This document shows positions 17,535-26,534 of a stretch of DNA of 64,000 nt, in pieces (position 1 is the stretch's first letter; the number at the start of each line of letters is the position of its first letter). Both the position numbers and the translations under genes were made by a program. The notes beneath the pieces are model-generated. The model saw only the letters and a list, made by a program, of their open reading frames with translations. It made no database searches and had not been told where the DNA came from. The stretch lies in contig NZ_CP073105.1 of the NCBI RefSeq assembly GCF_018138085.1, forward strand, positions 3,410,001 to 3,474,000. The letters are read 5' to 3'. The DNA is from Stutzerimonas stutzeri. Its GTDB lineage: Bacteria > Pseudomonadota > Gammaproteobacteria > Pseudomonadales > Pseudomonadaceae.

Positions 17535-17771
17535 ATGCCGACACCAAACTCAAGCACTCGAACACCTATAGAAGCCCTGTTGATGGTGCGGTATAGCACC
17601 CCCGCTCTCGCATTTCTCCAGATGTACAGCGGGCCCCATGCGTATACAGAACGCACGGGGGAACTGCCGTCGCGCCATCTCAAGGCGTTGCACCGCAAGC
17701 ACCTCATCAGCGTCTGCTCTCTCCGCCGGCGAGCTATGCCCCAGACCAAGCGCGAGGCGCAGCTCACATGA
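17535..17771 (+). CDS. Unknown protein overlapping the excisionase gene
   Basis: This 78-residue basic protein begins after a strong aggagga site and ends in an ATGA overlap with the excisionase gene, so the two are translationally coupled. It has no recognised domain; the C-terminal third is Arg/Lys-rich. Its position suggests an accessory role in excision or its control. Confidence 0.55.
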   Translation: MPTPNSSTRTPIEALLMVRYSTPALAFLQMYSGPHAYTERTGELPSRHLKALHRKHLISVCSLRRRAMPQTKREAQLT

Positions 17772-17965
17772 TCGCGCCTCGTTGGGTACTTATCCCTAAA
17801 GCCGCCGACCTGTTCGGCTACAGCCGGACGGCCATCGAACACAAAGTTAAAAACGGAACGTGGGCGCAGGGTCGCATCTGGCGTAAGGCACAGGACGGAC
17901 GGATCTTTATCAACATTGAGGAAGTGAACCAGTGGGTCGAGAGCGCGCCGCAGGATGCGGTCTAG
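17768..17965 (+). CDS. Excisionase (DUF1233-type)
   Basis: This 65-residue protein matches small phage-type excisionases of the DUF1233 kind: WVLIPKAADLFGYSRTAIEHK is the winged-helix recognition part, and [26 protein letters not shown] is the wing with the 'DGR-x-x-I' core. Such proteins bend the attachment DNA and steer the integrase toward excision. It overlaps the previous gene (ATGA) and the GTG start of the integrase by 34 bases, a compact int-xis arrangement. Confidence 0.82.
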   Translation: MIAPRWVLIPKAADLFGYSRTAIEHKVKNGTWAQGRIWRKAQDGRIFINIEEVNQWVESAPQDAV

Positions 17966-19173
17966 AAGCCGAGCTGGCCAGGCACTCTGGCATCGAGATC
18001 CACGGCAGCAGCATCCGTATCGTGTTTATGTGGCGCAAACGCCGCTATCGGGAGACGCTCGGCCTCCCGGTGACCAAGGCGAACATCAAGCACGCCGCCC
18101 AGCTCCGGGCGGCGGTGCTTCATGACATCAAGATGGGCAAGTTCGACTATGCCGAGCACTTCCCGGACAGCAAGCAGGCAGGAAACTACAGCAACACCCG
18201 CGACGAGCGGCTGCATGCGCTGTTGGCTAGGTATAAGCCCCTTAAGGCGGTCGACATCACCAAGGAAACCGAGAGCCGATACGGAATCGCGCTCGACATC
18301 TGCACTGACATGCTAGGTCGAGACCGTCTTGGCAGCGTCCTGCTGCCCGAAGACATTCAGAAGCTGCGTGTGAGTCTGATCGAGACGCGCGCCACCTCGA
18401 CGGTGAATCATTACCTCGCCACGCTCGCAGGATTTCTTGGATGGTGTGAGGCCAACGGCTATTGCCGTTCTGGCCTAGCCAATGCCTGCACGCGCTTTGA
18501 GATGACCGAGCGTGACCCAGACCCGCTTACCAAAGCCGAGCTGGACGCCCTCCTGACCAAAGGTTGCTTGCACCCAATGGATCGAGCTGCGGTGACACTG
18601 GCCGTTTACACCGGCCTGCGCCCTGGAGAACTCGGCGCATTAGCCAGGGAAGACATCGACCTGATCAAAGGCCAGATCCATGTAAACCGAGCCATTACAA
18701 GCAGGGGCACGTTCAAGCTGCCTAAGACCGGCAAGAAACGCGTCGTACTGTTATTTCCGCCAGCACTGGACGCGTGTAAGGAACTGCTGGCTATCGAGCA
18801 CGGCATCGAGCCACGGACCATCACTGTGCAACTCACCCGCCACGAATCGATACGGGAAACCGTCACGCCGCTGATTTCTCCCGTTGTGCAGGCACGCAAG
18901 AAGAACGTAAACCCTTGGTTCATTCCGACGTCTTGGAACTCGAAGTGGGCCAACATCCAGCGCCGCGCCAAAATCCGCCCACGCCGCCCCTACCAGACCC
19001 GCCACACCTACGCCTGCTGGTGCCTGGTAGCGCGTGGTAACCTTGCGTTCATCGCCAAGCAGATGGGGCACAAAGACTTCACGATGCTGGTCCAGGTGTA
19101 CGCCAAATGGATGGACGACGAGTCCCCCAGCGAGCTGCAACACATCTGGGCAGGCATGCAAAAAGCAGCGTGA
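17932..19173 (+). CDS. Tyrosine recombinase (island integrase)
   Basis: The 413-residue integrase has an N-terminal arm-binding domain ([20 protein letters not shown], then [18 protein letters not shown]), a SAM-like core-binding region (about 90-180) and the catalytic domain. Catalytic residues visible are R230 (TGLRPGEL), R357-H358 (YQTRHTY), H380 (QMGHKD) and the nucleophile Y390 (VQVYAKWM); the first His of the usual H-x-x-R box is Tyr, as is common in this subfamily. The GTG start at 17932 follows a gaggaa site inside the excisionase gene. The gene ends 50 bases before the new mutS start, as expected for an integrase beside its attachment site. Confidence 0.9.
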   Translation: MGRERAAGCGLEAELARHSGIEIHGSSIRIVFMWRKRRYRETLGLPVTKANIKHAAQLRAAVLHDIKMGKFDYAEHFPDSKQAGNYSNTRDERLHALLARYKPLKAVDITKETESRYGIALDICTDMLGRDRLGSVLLPEDIQKLRVSLIETRATSTVNHYLATLAGFLGWCEANGYCRSGLANACTRFEMTERDPDPLTKAELDALLTKGCLHPMDRAAVTLAVYTGLRPGELGALAREDIDLIKGQIHVNRAITSRGTFKLPKTGKKRVVLLFPPALDACKELLAIEHGIEPRTITVQLTRHESIRETVTPLISPVVQARKKNVNPWFIPTSWNSKWANIQRRAKIRPRRPYQTRHTYACWCLVARGNLAFIAKQMGHKDFTMLVQVYAKWMDDESPSELQHIWAGMQKAA

Positions 19174-19175
19174 CA

Positions 19176-19193
19176 TGCCCCAAATTTGCCCCA
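19176..19193. repeat. Putative recombinase arm-type site, right copy
   Basis: tgccccaaatttgcccca begins three bases after the integrase stop and matches 16 of 18 bases of the left copy at 11132-11149. The sequence is also a near palindrome in its centre (aaattt). Confidence 0.45.
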
Positions 19194-19223
19194 CAATTTT
19201 CGCCGCACCGCTCTAAGTCATTG

Positions 19224-21803
19224 ATGAATAAAGAAATATTCGATCTTTCTAAGCATACGCCCATGATGCAGCAATATTGGAAGCTCAAGCGTGAGCATCC
19301 GGACCAGCTGATGTTCTACCGCATGGGCGACTTCTACGAGCTGTTCTACGAGGACGCCAGGAAGGCAGCCAAGCTGCTGGACATTACCCTGACTGCCCGC
19401 GGCCAGTCCGGCGGCAATGCGATCCCGATGGCGGGTATCCCCTTTCACTCCGCCGAGGGCTACCTGAGCCGGCTGGTCAAGCTCGGCGAGTCGGTGGTGA
19501 TCTGCGAGCAGATCGGCGACCCGGCCACCAGCAAGGGGCCGGTGGAGCGGCAGGTGGTGCGGATCATCACGCCTGGCACCGTCAGTGATGAAGCCCTGCT
19601 CGACGAGCATCGCGACAACCTGCTGGCCGCCGTGGTCGGTGACGAGAAACTCTTCGGCTTGTCGATGCTGGACATCACCAGCGGCCGTTTCAGCGTGCAG
19701 GAATTCGGCGGCTGGGAAACCCTGCTGGCCGAGGTGGAACGCCTGAACCCTGCCGAGCTGATGATTCCCGACGATTGGCCGGCGAATCTCCCGCTGGAAA
19801 AGCGCCGTGGTGTGCGTCGCCGTGCGCCCTGGGACTTCGACCGCGACAGCGCCTTCAAAGGCCTGTGCCAGCAGTTCGGCACTCAGGACCTGAAAGGCTT
19901 CGGTTGCGAAAAGCTGACCCTGGCCATCGGCGCCGCCGGTTGCCTGCTGACCTACGCCAAGGAAACCCAACGCACCGCGCTGCATCATTTGCGCAGCCTG
20001 CGCCACGAGCGCCTTGATGACACCGTAATCCTCGACGGCGCAACGCGACGCAACCTGGAGCTGGACATCAATCTCGGCGGCGGGCGCGACAACACACTGC
20101 AATCGGTGGTCGACCGCTGCCAGACCGCCATGGGCAGCCGGTTGCTCAGCCGCTGGCTCAACCGCCCGCTGCGTGATCGCGGTGTGCTCGAAGCCCGTCA
20201 GGATTCGATCACCTGCCTGCTCGAACACTATCGCTTCGAGCAGATTCAACCCCAGCTCAAGGAAATCGGCGACCTTGAGCGCGTCCTGGCGCGGATCGGC
20301 CTGCGTAACGCCCGCCCACGCGACCTGGCGCGGCTGCGCGATGCACTCGCCGCCCTGCCGCAACTGCAAGGCGCCATGCAAGAACTGGTAGCGCCGCATC
20401 TCACCGGGCTTGCTGCCACCATCAGCACCTACCCGGAGCTCGCGGCGCTGCTGGCAAAAGCCATCATTGACAATCCGCCAGCGGTCATCCGCGAGGGCGG
20501 CGTGCTGAAGACCGGTTACGACGCCGAGCTCGACGAGCTGCAATCGCTTTCGGAAAACGCCGGCCAGTACCTGATGGACCTGGAAACCCGTGAAAAGGCC
20601 CGCACCGGACTGGCCAACCTCAAAGTCGGCTACAACCGCGTACACGGCTATTTCATCGAACTGCCGAGCAAGCAAGCCGAGTCGGCTCCGGCCGATTACA
20701 TCCGCCGCCAGACGCTCAAGGGCGCCGAGCGCTTCATCACGCCCGAGCTCAAAGAGTTCGAAGACAAGGCGTTGTCGGCCAAGAGCCGTGCCCTGGCGCG
20801 CGAGAAACAGCTCTACGACGAGTTACTCGAGCGACTCATCGACCACCTGGCGCCGCTGCAGGACAGCGCGGCGGCACTGGCCGAGCTGGACGTGCTGAGC
20901 AACTTGGCCGAACGCGCACTGACCCTGGATCTCAACCGCCCACGCTTCGTCGAGCATCCCTGCCTGCAGATCGAGCAAGGCCGTCACCCGGTCGTCGAAC
21001 AGGTCCTGCAGACGCCCTTCGTCGCCAATGACCTCAACCTCGATGACGAGACGCGGATGCTGGTCATTACCGGACCGAACATGGGCGGTAAATCGACCTA
21101 CATGCGTCAGACGGCGCTGATCGTGTTGCTGGCGCAGATCGGCAGCTTCGTGCCGGCCAAGGCGTGTGAACTGTCGCTGGTCGACCGCATCTTCACCCGT
21201 ATCGGCTCCTCCGATGACCTGGCCGGCGGCCGCTCCACCTTCATGGTCGAGATGAGCGAGACCGCCAATATCCTGCACAACGCCAGCGATCGCAGCCTGG
21301 TACTGATGGACGAAGTCGGTCGCGGCACCAGCACCTTCGACGGGCTCTCGCTGGCCTGGGCAGCCGCCGAGCACCTGGCCCATCTGCGGGCCTTCACCCT
21401 GTTCGCCACCCATTACTTCGAACTGACCGTGCTGCCGGAAAGCGAGCCGGTAGTGGCCAACGTGCACCTGTCTGCCACCGAGCACAACGAGCGCATCGTT
21501 TTCCTGCACCACGTGCTGCCGGGACCGGCAAGCCAGAGCTACGGCCTGGCAGTGGCGCAACTGGCCGGTGTGCCCGGCGAAGTGATCCAGCGCGCACGCG
21601 ACCATCTGTCGCGCCTGGAAACTACCAGCCTGCCGCACGAAACGCCGAGAATGCCCGCGGGTCAGCCGGCTCCGCCGATGCAGAACGACCTGTTCGCCAG
21701 CCTGCCGCACCCGGTCATCGAAGAATTGGGACGTATCAATCCCGACAATATGACTCCGCGCCAGGCGCTGGACCTGCTATACAACTTGAAAACGCGCGTC
21801 TGA
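19224..21803 (+). CDS. mutS: DNA mismatch repair protein MutS with island-supplied N-terminus
   Basis: This 859-residue MutS is complete: the mismatch-reading motif [11 protein letters not shown] (F in the F-x-E-type clamp region) near residue 32, connector and clamp domains, the ABC-type ATPase with Walker [16 protein letters not shown] near 613, signature STFMVEM near 670, Walker [17 protein letters not shown] near 691, and the His-containing ATHYFEL switch. It recognises mismatches for MutL-dependent repair. The first eleven codons come from the island ([11 protein letters not shown]), and the native ones are at 10976. The start has a poor ribosome site (taag) and no obvious promoter between it and the integrase stop 50 bases away, so expression may depend on int transcription. 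An in-frame ATG at 19107 inside int would add 39 unrelated residues and is unlikely. Confidence 0.95.
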   Translation: MNKEIFDLSKHTPMMQQYWKLKREHPDQLMFYRMGDFYELFYEDARKAAKLLDITLTARGQSGGNAIPMAGIPFHSAEGYLSRLVKLGESVVICEQIGDPATSKGPVERQVVRIITPGTVSDEALLDEHRDNLLAAVVGDEKLFGLSMLDITSGRFSVQEFGGWETLLAEVERLNPAELMIPDDWPANLPLEKRRGVRRRAPWDFDRDSAFKGLCQQFGTQDLKGFGCEKLTLAIGAAGCLLTYAKETQRTALHHLRSLRHERLDDTVILDGATRRNLELDINLGGGRDNTLQSVVDRCQTAMGSRLLSRWLNRPLRDRGVLEARQDSITCLLEHYRFEQIQPQLKEIGDLERVLARIGLRNARPRDLARLRDALAALPQLQGAMQELVAPHLTGLAATISTYPELAALLAKAIIDNPPAVIREGGVLKTGYDAELDELQSLSENAGQYLMDLETREKARTGLANLKVGYNRVHGYFIELPSKQAESAPADYIRRQTLKGAERFITPELKEFEDKALSAKSRALAREKQLYDELLERLIDHLAPLQDSAAALAELDVLSNLAERALTLDLNRPRFVEHPCLQIEQGRHPVVEQVLQTPFVANDLNLDDETRMLVITGPNMGGKSTYMRQTALIVLLAQIGSFVPAKACELSLVDRIFTRIGSSDDLAGGRSTFMVEMSETANILHNASDRSLVLMDEVGRGTSTFDGLSLAWAAAEHLAHLRAFTLFATHYFELTVLPESEPVVANVHLSATEHNERIVFLHHVLPGPASQSYGLAVAQLAGVPGEVIQRARDHLSRLETTSLPHETPRMPAGQPAPPMQNDLFASLPHPVIEELGRINPDNMTPRQALDLLYNLKTRV
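19257..19268 (+). repeat. Island right attachment core (attR), inside mutS codons 12-15
   Basis: The 12-mer acgcccatgatg encodes T-P-M-M of MutS and is identical to 11003-11014. From 19269 onward the sequence is chromosomal mutS (cagcaatattgg, Q-Q-Y-W); before it the 5' end is island-derived. Confidence 0.8.
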
Positions 21804-21933
21804 CGGCTAGAAAAAGCTGCTAGAATCGCGCGCATTTTTTGGATACATGCGGCATTTGCCTGGTGCCGCCGTAGCCTGCCGAACGGGGGCGTCATTGCAA
21901 CGCCACCTGACACGCCCGAGGAGATAGCTAGAA

Positions 21934-22257
21934 ATGACCTTCGTCGTCACCGACAACTGCATCAAGTGCAAATACACCGACTGCGTGGAAGTCTGCCCGG
22001 TGGACTGCTTCTACGAAGGCCCGAATTTTCTGGTCATTCACCCGGACGAATGCATCGACTGTGCGCTCTGCGAGCCTGAGTGCCCGGCGCAGGCCATCTT
22101 CTCCGAGGACGAGGTTCCGGATGATCAGCAGGAGTTCATCGAGCTGAACGCCGATCTCGCGGAAGTCTGGCCGAACATCACCGAGAAGAAGGATGCGCTG
22201 CCGGACGCCGAGGAATGGGACGGTGTGAAGGACAAGCTGCAGCATCTGGAGCGCTGA
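21934..22257 (+). CDS. fdxA: Ferredoxin FdxA (7Fe-8S type)
   Basis: The 107-residue protein has the two cluster-binding blocks of Fdx[18 protein letters not shown] (residues 9-25; this spacing gives a 3Fe-4S plus 4Fe-4S set) and [12 protein letters not shown] (40-51). The sequence is almost identical to Azotobacter/Pseudomonas FdxA. The gene directly follows mutS, as in other pseudomonads, with its own gaggagat ribosome site and 130 bases of spacer. A strong terminator follows. Confidence 0.95.
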   Translation: MTFVVTDNCIKCKYTDCVEVCPVDCFYEGPNFLVIHPDECIDCALCEPECPAQAIFSEDEVPDDQQEFIELNADLAEVWPNITEKKDALPDAEEWDGVKDKLQHLER

Positions 22258-22280
22258 TTCCGTTCAGCCCGCAAAACAAA

Positions 22281-22309
22281 AATGCCCGCATATGCGGGCA
22301 TTTTTTTTA
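22281..22309 (+). terminator. Intrinsic terminator of fdxA
   Basis: The hairpin aatgcccgca/tatgcgggca is followed by eight T residues. It ends the mutS-fdxA side; the next gene is on the minus strand and ends just beyond it. Confidence 0.9.
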
Positions 22310-22316
22310 GCCTGAA

Positions 22317-22508
22317 TCAGGCGCGATCGATGCCCTTCTTCAGGGTGTCCTTGGCCTCGCCCTTGACCTGCTGGGCGTCGCCTTTGATTTCCTGGCGCTG
22401 GCCCTCACTCTTCATACGCTCGTTGTCGGTTGCCTCACCGAGACCCTGCTTCGCTTTGCCGGCCGCTTCATTGAGGTTGCCTTTCATTTTGTCTTCGGTA
22501 CTGCTCAT
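22317..22508 (-). CDS. CsbD-family stress protein
   Basis: The 63-residue, highly charged protein fits the CsbD family (DKMKGNLNEAAGKAKQGLGEATDNERMKSEGQ), which is widespread and stress-inducible but without a known molecular role. It has no cysteines and no signal peptide. It lies between fdxA and the envelope operon; in P. aeruginosa rpoS follows fdxA, so the synteny is broken here. Confidence 0.88.
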   Translation of the reverse strand: MSSTEDKMKGNLNEAAGKAKQGLGEATDNERMKSEGQRQEIKGDAQQVKGEAKDTLKKGIDRA

Positions 22509-22613
22509 GGCATCTTCCTCTTGCTTGATGGGTTACTGCAGTGGACTGGGCCGCTTGCCAGATAGTTTCGCTTTTCCGAGCAACGGTACCGCCGCAGACC
22601 TCACGCCATGGCT

Positions 22614-23606
22614 TCAGCCACTGCGCGCCTTCACCAGACGGTTGAAAAGGGGGCGGCCCGCCAGATGCAGGAATACCGGGGCACCGGCAATCAAATAGAA
22701 GTAATAGGTCACGAAACGCCAGATCAGGATGGCGGCAGCGGCGGTCGACTTGCCCACCAACGGCGTGAGCAATGCCGCCGATGCCAGTTCAGCGCTGCCG
22801 GCGCCGCCGGGCAACAGACTCAATTGCCCGGCAGTCAAAGCCAGCAGCTGAACGATAAAGGTCCAGGCCCAGGCCAGCTGACTGTCCAGCCCTTGCAGGG
22901 TGAGATACAACACGCTGTAACGCAGCAGCCAGTGCAAGGTGGTCAAAATGAACACCCCGAGCAAGACGGCCCGCGGCAGGCGAAAACACTCCAGCAGCGC
23001 ATTGCGAAAGCTCAGCACTTTGCGTGCCCAGTAGCGCTTGCGAGCAGCCTTCATGCCCAACCGACCGACCAGCCAGCCGTTGAGCCTGAACACCTGTCGA
23101 TGGAAACGCCCGAGCAGCGCCAATAGCACCATCAGACCGATCAACAACGCCGCGCTGAAACCCAGCAGGCTGGCGATATAGGTGTTCAGCGAGTGGGTCA
23201 CCGCGTAAATCAGTACGCCCACCAGCGCACAGGCGAAGAACAGCAGATCGGTGAGCTGTTCGACGGCATAGGTGGCCGTGCCCCTGGCCGGCGCCACGCC
23301 CTGGCGCAGCAGCAAGGCCATCATGGTCAGCGGCCCACCGGCGCCACCCGGTGTGGCGCAGATGGCGAACTCGGTGGCGACGACCACCCCAAGAGCCCGG
23401 CGCTGCCCTAGTCGCCGCCTGCCTATCAGGAGGCGCAGGCGGCATGCGTTGAGGTTCCAGCCGAGCAGGACCATGCCGATCATGCCGAGCAGCAACCAGG
23501 GCGGGAAATGTACCAACCGCTCGAACAGCCCGCTGCCGCCCAGCAACAGCGGAATCAGCGCGGCAACCAGCAACGCCCCCAGCAGCAACCACCAGCGGCG
23601 ACTCAT
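22614..23606 (-). CDS. YbhN/UPF0104-family membrane protein
   Basis: About 330 residues with roughly eight membrane segments and the family's glycine motif LLPGGAGSAELAS near residue 275; a second one, CATPGGAGGPLTMM, is near 82. This is the flippase/lysylphosphatidylglycerol-synthase transmembrane family (YbhN, AglD2), often found with glycolipid or cell-envelope genes. The start at 23604-23606 overlaps the stop of the upstream deacetylase gene (ATGA), so the genes are translationally coupled; upstream in-frame codons would add unlike residues. Likely role: moving a lipid or lipid-linked glycan across the inner membrane. Confidence 0.8.
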   Translation of the reverse strand: MSRRWWLLLGALLVAALIPLLLGGSGLFERLVHFPPWLLLGMIGMVLLGWNLNACRLRLLIGRRRLGQRRALGVVVATEFAICATPGGAGGPLTMMALLLRQGVAPARGTATYAVEQLTDLLFFACALVGVLIYAVTHSLNTYIASLLGFSAALLIGLMVLLALLGRFHRQVFRLNGWLVGRLGMKAARKRYWARKVLSFRNALLECFRLPRAVLLGVFILTTLHWLLRYSVLYLTLQGLDSQLAWAWTFIVQLLALTAGQLSLLPGGAGSAELASAALLTPLVGKSTAAAAILIWRFVTYYFYLIAGAPVFLHLAGRPLFNRLVKARSG

Positions 23607-24367
23607 GCCACCGCGCTCGAGGTCAACGAGTAGCGACTCAGCCAATCGATCTTGGTTACCGGCTGCCTCCCGTCGTCCAGCAGCCGCGTCAACAGGTCCA
23701 GCCAATAGCGACGCGAAAACTCGTGGCGCATATCCACCGGATGCAGGCCCAGGCGCAGCACCGACGCGTGTCGATGTCGATCGAGCATCCGCTCGCTGAC
23801 CAAGCGCGAGACACCACGACGCCAGGCGCTACGCGCGCTCCAGACCAGCCCCGGCGCATCGATGGCGGTGTAATCGGGCAGCAGGTAGAGATGCCCAGGA
23901 TCGCTGGTATAGGTCAGGCCGGTTTTCGCCAGCGCCCGCCTCGCCCCGGGGCCCAGCAACCATGCCGGCGCGACGAAGCCATGCAGTGGCCATTGCAGCC
24001 GGGCGAACAGGTCGATTCCCTGCCGCAGACGCACCGATGCCTCGGCCTCATCCAGCGGATAGAACTCCCCTTCATGGGTAAAGACGCGGCGCATGAACCA
24101 GTCGCGGGGCGAGCGTGGTGCCGGCGCGTCGTCGGCGTGAAGGTAGCCATGCAGGACCAGCTCGTCGCCGCGTGACAGCCGACCGTCGAGCATCCGGCAG
24201 AATCCCGGATGCGCTTCGAGGCGGTTGCGTTGGTGAAAATCCGGCACTACCAGCCAGGAGATTGGAACGTTGCCCAGGGCATCGACCGCCCGAACGAACG
24301 GCTCGTAGTCCACCCAGGTTTCAGGGGCGACGTCGTGCAACACCAGCATCAGACTGCGTTCAGCCAT
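23603..24367 (-). CDS. DUF2334 polysaccharide deacetylase-like protein
   Basis: The 254-residue protein has the NodB-like deacetylase layout: LMLVLHDVAPETW near residue 7 (motif with metal-binding Asp), ELVLHGYLHADD near residue 69 (the H-G-x-x-H metal motif), and later VAPAWLLGP and LRLGLHPVDMRH. Such enzymes remove N- or O-acetyl groups from sugars. It overlaps the glycosyltransferase gene by 8 bases upstream and the YbhN gene by 4 bases downstream, so the three form one tight operon. Confidence 0.85.
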   Translation of the reverse strand: MAERSLMLVLHDVAPETWVDYEPFVRAVDALGNVPISWLVVPDFHQRNRLEAHPGFCRMLDGRLSRGDELVLHGYLHADDAPAPRSPRDWFMRRVFTHEGEFYPLDEAEASVRLRQGIDLFARLQWPLHGFVAPAWLLGPGARRALAKTGLTYTSDPGHLYLLPDYTAIDAPGLVWSARSAWRRGVSRLVSERMLDRHRHASVLRLGLHPVDMRHEFSRRYWLDLLTRLLDDGRQPVTKIDWLSRYSLTSSAVA

Positions 24368-25475
24368 GCACGGCGACCGGTAGATCAGCCGTGCCCAGCA
24401 CGGCGTGATAATGCGCGAGCAGACCTGCAACCACAGCATCCCAGGCGTGATGGGCCTCGACGTGCTGACGGGCCTGAGCGCCCAGCAGCCGAGGGTCGTC
24501 TTCGAACAGTTCGCGCACCGTCTGCGCCATCGACTGCGCGTCCAGCGGCCGACACAGCCGGCCGGTATGGAACGGCACCAGCTCCGGCAAAGCCCCGGCC
24601 CGCGCGGCGATCACCGGGATGCCGCTGGCCATCGCCTCCAGCGCGACCAAACCGAAGGTTTCCTGGTTACCGGCATGCAGCAGTACATCGCAGCTGGCCA
24701 TGTAGCGCGCCACATCGGCGGCGGGACAGAAGCGGTCGATCACCGAAACGTTTTCCGGCACCCGATGGGGCATGCTCGACCCCACCAGCAGCAGGTGATA
24801 CGGCTTGCCGAGCAACCGTGCGGTGTCCAGCAAGACATCGATGTTCTTTTCCCTCGAGCCGCGCCCGGCGAAGATCAACAGGCGCGTGTCGTCTTCCAAC
24901 CCCAGCGTGCGGCGCATTTCCGGGTCACGCCGATCCGGGCGGAAGGTCTCGAGATCGACACCCAGCGGTTGCACGTAGACGTTGCCGACCCCCAGCGCCT
25001 TTAGCTTTTCCGCCATGACCCAGCTTGGCGCCAAGACCCGATCGAAACTGCTGTACAAGCGCGACACGTAGCCGTTCATGTTGGTGCCGAGCCAGCCGCC
25101 GATGCGATTGCTGACCAGTAAAGGCAGGTCCGAGTGATAGAAGCCGATCACCGGAACATCGAGACGCCGCCCGGCATCCAGCGCCGCCCAGGCGGTCATG
25201 TACGGATCGCCGACCTCGATGACGTCAGGGCGTAGCGCACGCAGCTGGTTGCGCCAAGGTGCCCGCCGTACCGGGAAACGATAACCCTTGCCGAAAGGCA
25301 AGGCAGGCGCGGGGATCTGATAGATGCCGGCGTGATGGCTATAGCTATCGCCCGGAACCAGGATGCTGTGGCGAACCCCCGAATACAGTTGCAGGCGGCG
25401 ATGCTTGGCCTCGAGATAGGTACGCACCCCACCACTGGCAGGTGCGTAGAACATGGTCATGTCGGCGATGTGCAA
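24360..25475 (-). CDS. GT4-family glycosyltransferase
   Basis: The protein (about 371 residues from the TTG at 25473-25475, which has a ggaga site) is a GT-B glycosyltransferase: N-terminal FYAPASGGVRTYLEAKHRR, and C-terminal nucleotide-sugar site NQETFGLVALEAMASGIPVI with the E-x7-E motif. An upstream in-frame TTG at 25506-25508 is possible but has no ribosome site. As first gene of the operon with a deacetylase and a YbhN protein, it probably makes a glycolipid or modifies an envelope glycan; the acceptor is unknown. Confidence 0.82.
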   Translation of the reverse strand: MHIADMTMFYAPASGGVRTYLEAKHRRLQLYSGVRHSILVPGDSYSHHAGIYQIPAPALPFGKGYRFPVRRAPWRNQLRALRPDVIEVGDPYMTAWAALDAGRRLDVPVIGFYHSDLPLLVSNRIGGWLGTNMNGYVSRLYSSFDRVLAPSWVMAEKLKALGVGNVYVQPLGVDLETFRPDRRDPEMRRTLGLEDDTRLLIFAGRGSREKNIDVLLDTARLLGKPYHLLLVGSSMPHRVPENVSVIDRFCPAADVARYMASCDVLLHAGNQETFGLVALEAMASGIPVIAARAGALPELVPFHTGRLCRPLDAQSMAQTVRELFEDDPRLLGAQARQHVEAHHAWDAVVAGLLAHYHAVLGTADLPVAVHG

Positions 25476-25658
25476 GATGAAGCGTCTCCGTGAGGTCTCG
25501 ATGCGCAACCTTCGGATGGCGAAACAGACAATGGTCGGTCCACAGCCTCATCAAGCCAAAGCCTGATCCGAAAGATTCCGCAATGAAATCAATGGACCAC
25601 CGGGCTAGACGGTTGTTCGCAAGCGTCTCGGCTTATCGATCGTTCACGCTCGGCTCGC

Positions 25659-26534
25659 TCATTGCTCGATACGCTTGTCGCCTTCGTTCTTACCCTGCGC
25701 CGATGCGTGTTCGATGACCGCGTTCATCTCGGCGCCGAACAGCAGCACGGCAGCGGATATATAGAAGTAAAGCAGCAACACGATGACGGCACCGATACTG
25801 CCGTAGGTGGCGTCGTAGTTGCCGAAGTTCTGCACGTAGACGCCGAAGGCGACCGAGGCCGCTATCCAGACGATCACCGAGAGCACCGACCCGGGCGTGA
25901 TGAAGCGAAACTCCTGCTCGACATCCGGCGTGACGTAGTACAGCAAGGCCACCACCAGCATCATCAGGATCACGACCACCGGCCAACGCAACCACGTCCA
26001 CAACACCACGACGATCTCTTTCAACCCCACCTGGGCGGCGAGCCATTCCATCACCTGCGGCCCGATCACCATCAAACCGGCCGTTGCGAGCAGGATCAGC
26101 GCCATGCCGATGGTGTACACGATCGCCAGCAGCATGAGCTTCCAGGTCGGCCGCCCCTCCTGGACGTCGTATGCCTTGTTCATGGCGTTCATCAACGAGC
26201 GCACACCGATCGAAGCGGACCAGAGCGCAACGAGGATGCCCACCGATAACAAACCACTCTTCTGCGTCTGCATCTGGTCGATCACCGGATTGACCAGATC
26301 CAGCGCATCGGGTGGCAACACGAGCGAAACCTGTTCGCGTAGCCAGTCGAAAAAGTTCTGCAGATCCAGCATGCCCAGCATGGCGATGAGGAATAGCAGA
26401 AAAGGAAACAGCGAAAAGATCGCTCGATAGGCCAGTGCCGACGCATAGGTCGCCATGTCGTCATTGCTGAATTCCTTGAAGGTGCGTTTCAACAACTCGA
26501 AACCGCCGATGCCGCGCGTTTCCAGCAATGCCAT
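25659..26534 (-). CDS. YihY/BrkB-family membrane protein
   Basis: The 291-residue protein has six membrane segments and the YihY-family signatures LAYRAIFSLFPFLLFL near residue 29 and WSASIGVRSLMNAMNKAYD near 105, plus YNYDATYGSIGAVIVLLLY-type end (NYDATYGSIGAV). The family was once called ribonuclease BN, but that activity belongs to another gene. It is transcribed away from the flippase on the right; the ATG is at 26532-26534. Function unknown, probably envelope transport. Confidence 0.88.
   Translation of the reverse strand: MALLETRGIGGFELLKRTFKEFSNDDMATYASALAYRAIFSLFPFLLFLIAMLGMLDLQNFFDWLREQVSLVLPPDALDLVNPVIDQMQTQKSGLLSVGILVALWSASIGVRSLMNAMNKAYDVQEGRPTWKLMLLAIVYTIGMALILLATAGLMVIGPQVMEWLAAQVGLKEIVVVLWTWLRWPVVVILMMLVVALLYYVTPDVEQEFRFITPGSVLSVIVWIAASVAFGVYVQNFGNYDATYGSIGAVIVLLLYFYISAAVLLFGAEMNAVIEHASAQGKNEGDKRIEQ

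Larger units (their letters stand above)
11003..19268. mobile_element. Integrative island inserted in the 5' end of mutS
   Basis: About 8.3 kb separates the stranded native mutS start from the rest of mutS and is bounded by direct repeats of 12 bp. Contents, left to right: a 57-residue AlpA-like regulator, a frameshifted DUF3987 gene, an IS2-group insertion sequence, a truncated KptA-like gene, three small unknown genes, a small unknown gene overlapping an excisionase, and a tyrosine recombinase beside the right end. Neither conjugation genes nor phage structural genes were seen, so it is a satellite-like integrative element or a degraded prophage-like island. Because the right end supplies a new in-frame mutS start, the host keeps a full-length MutS. 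Confidence 0.85.

Noticed and set aside
19107..19223. Longer mutS starting at the ATG at 19107 inside the integrase gene
   Set aside because: It would add 39 residues unrelated to MutS; the start at 19224 matches the family length and N-terminus.
19218..20675. A 485-codon open frame antisense to mutS
   Set aside because: Antisense shadow of a conserved gene; composition is explained by high GC third positions.
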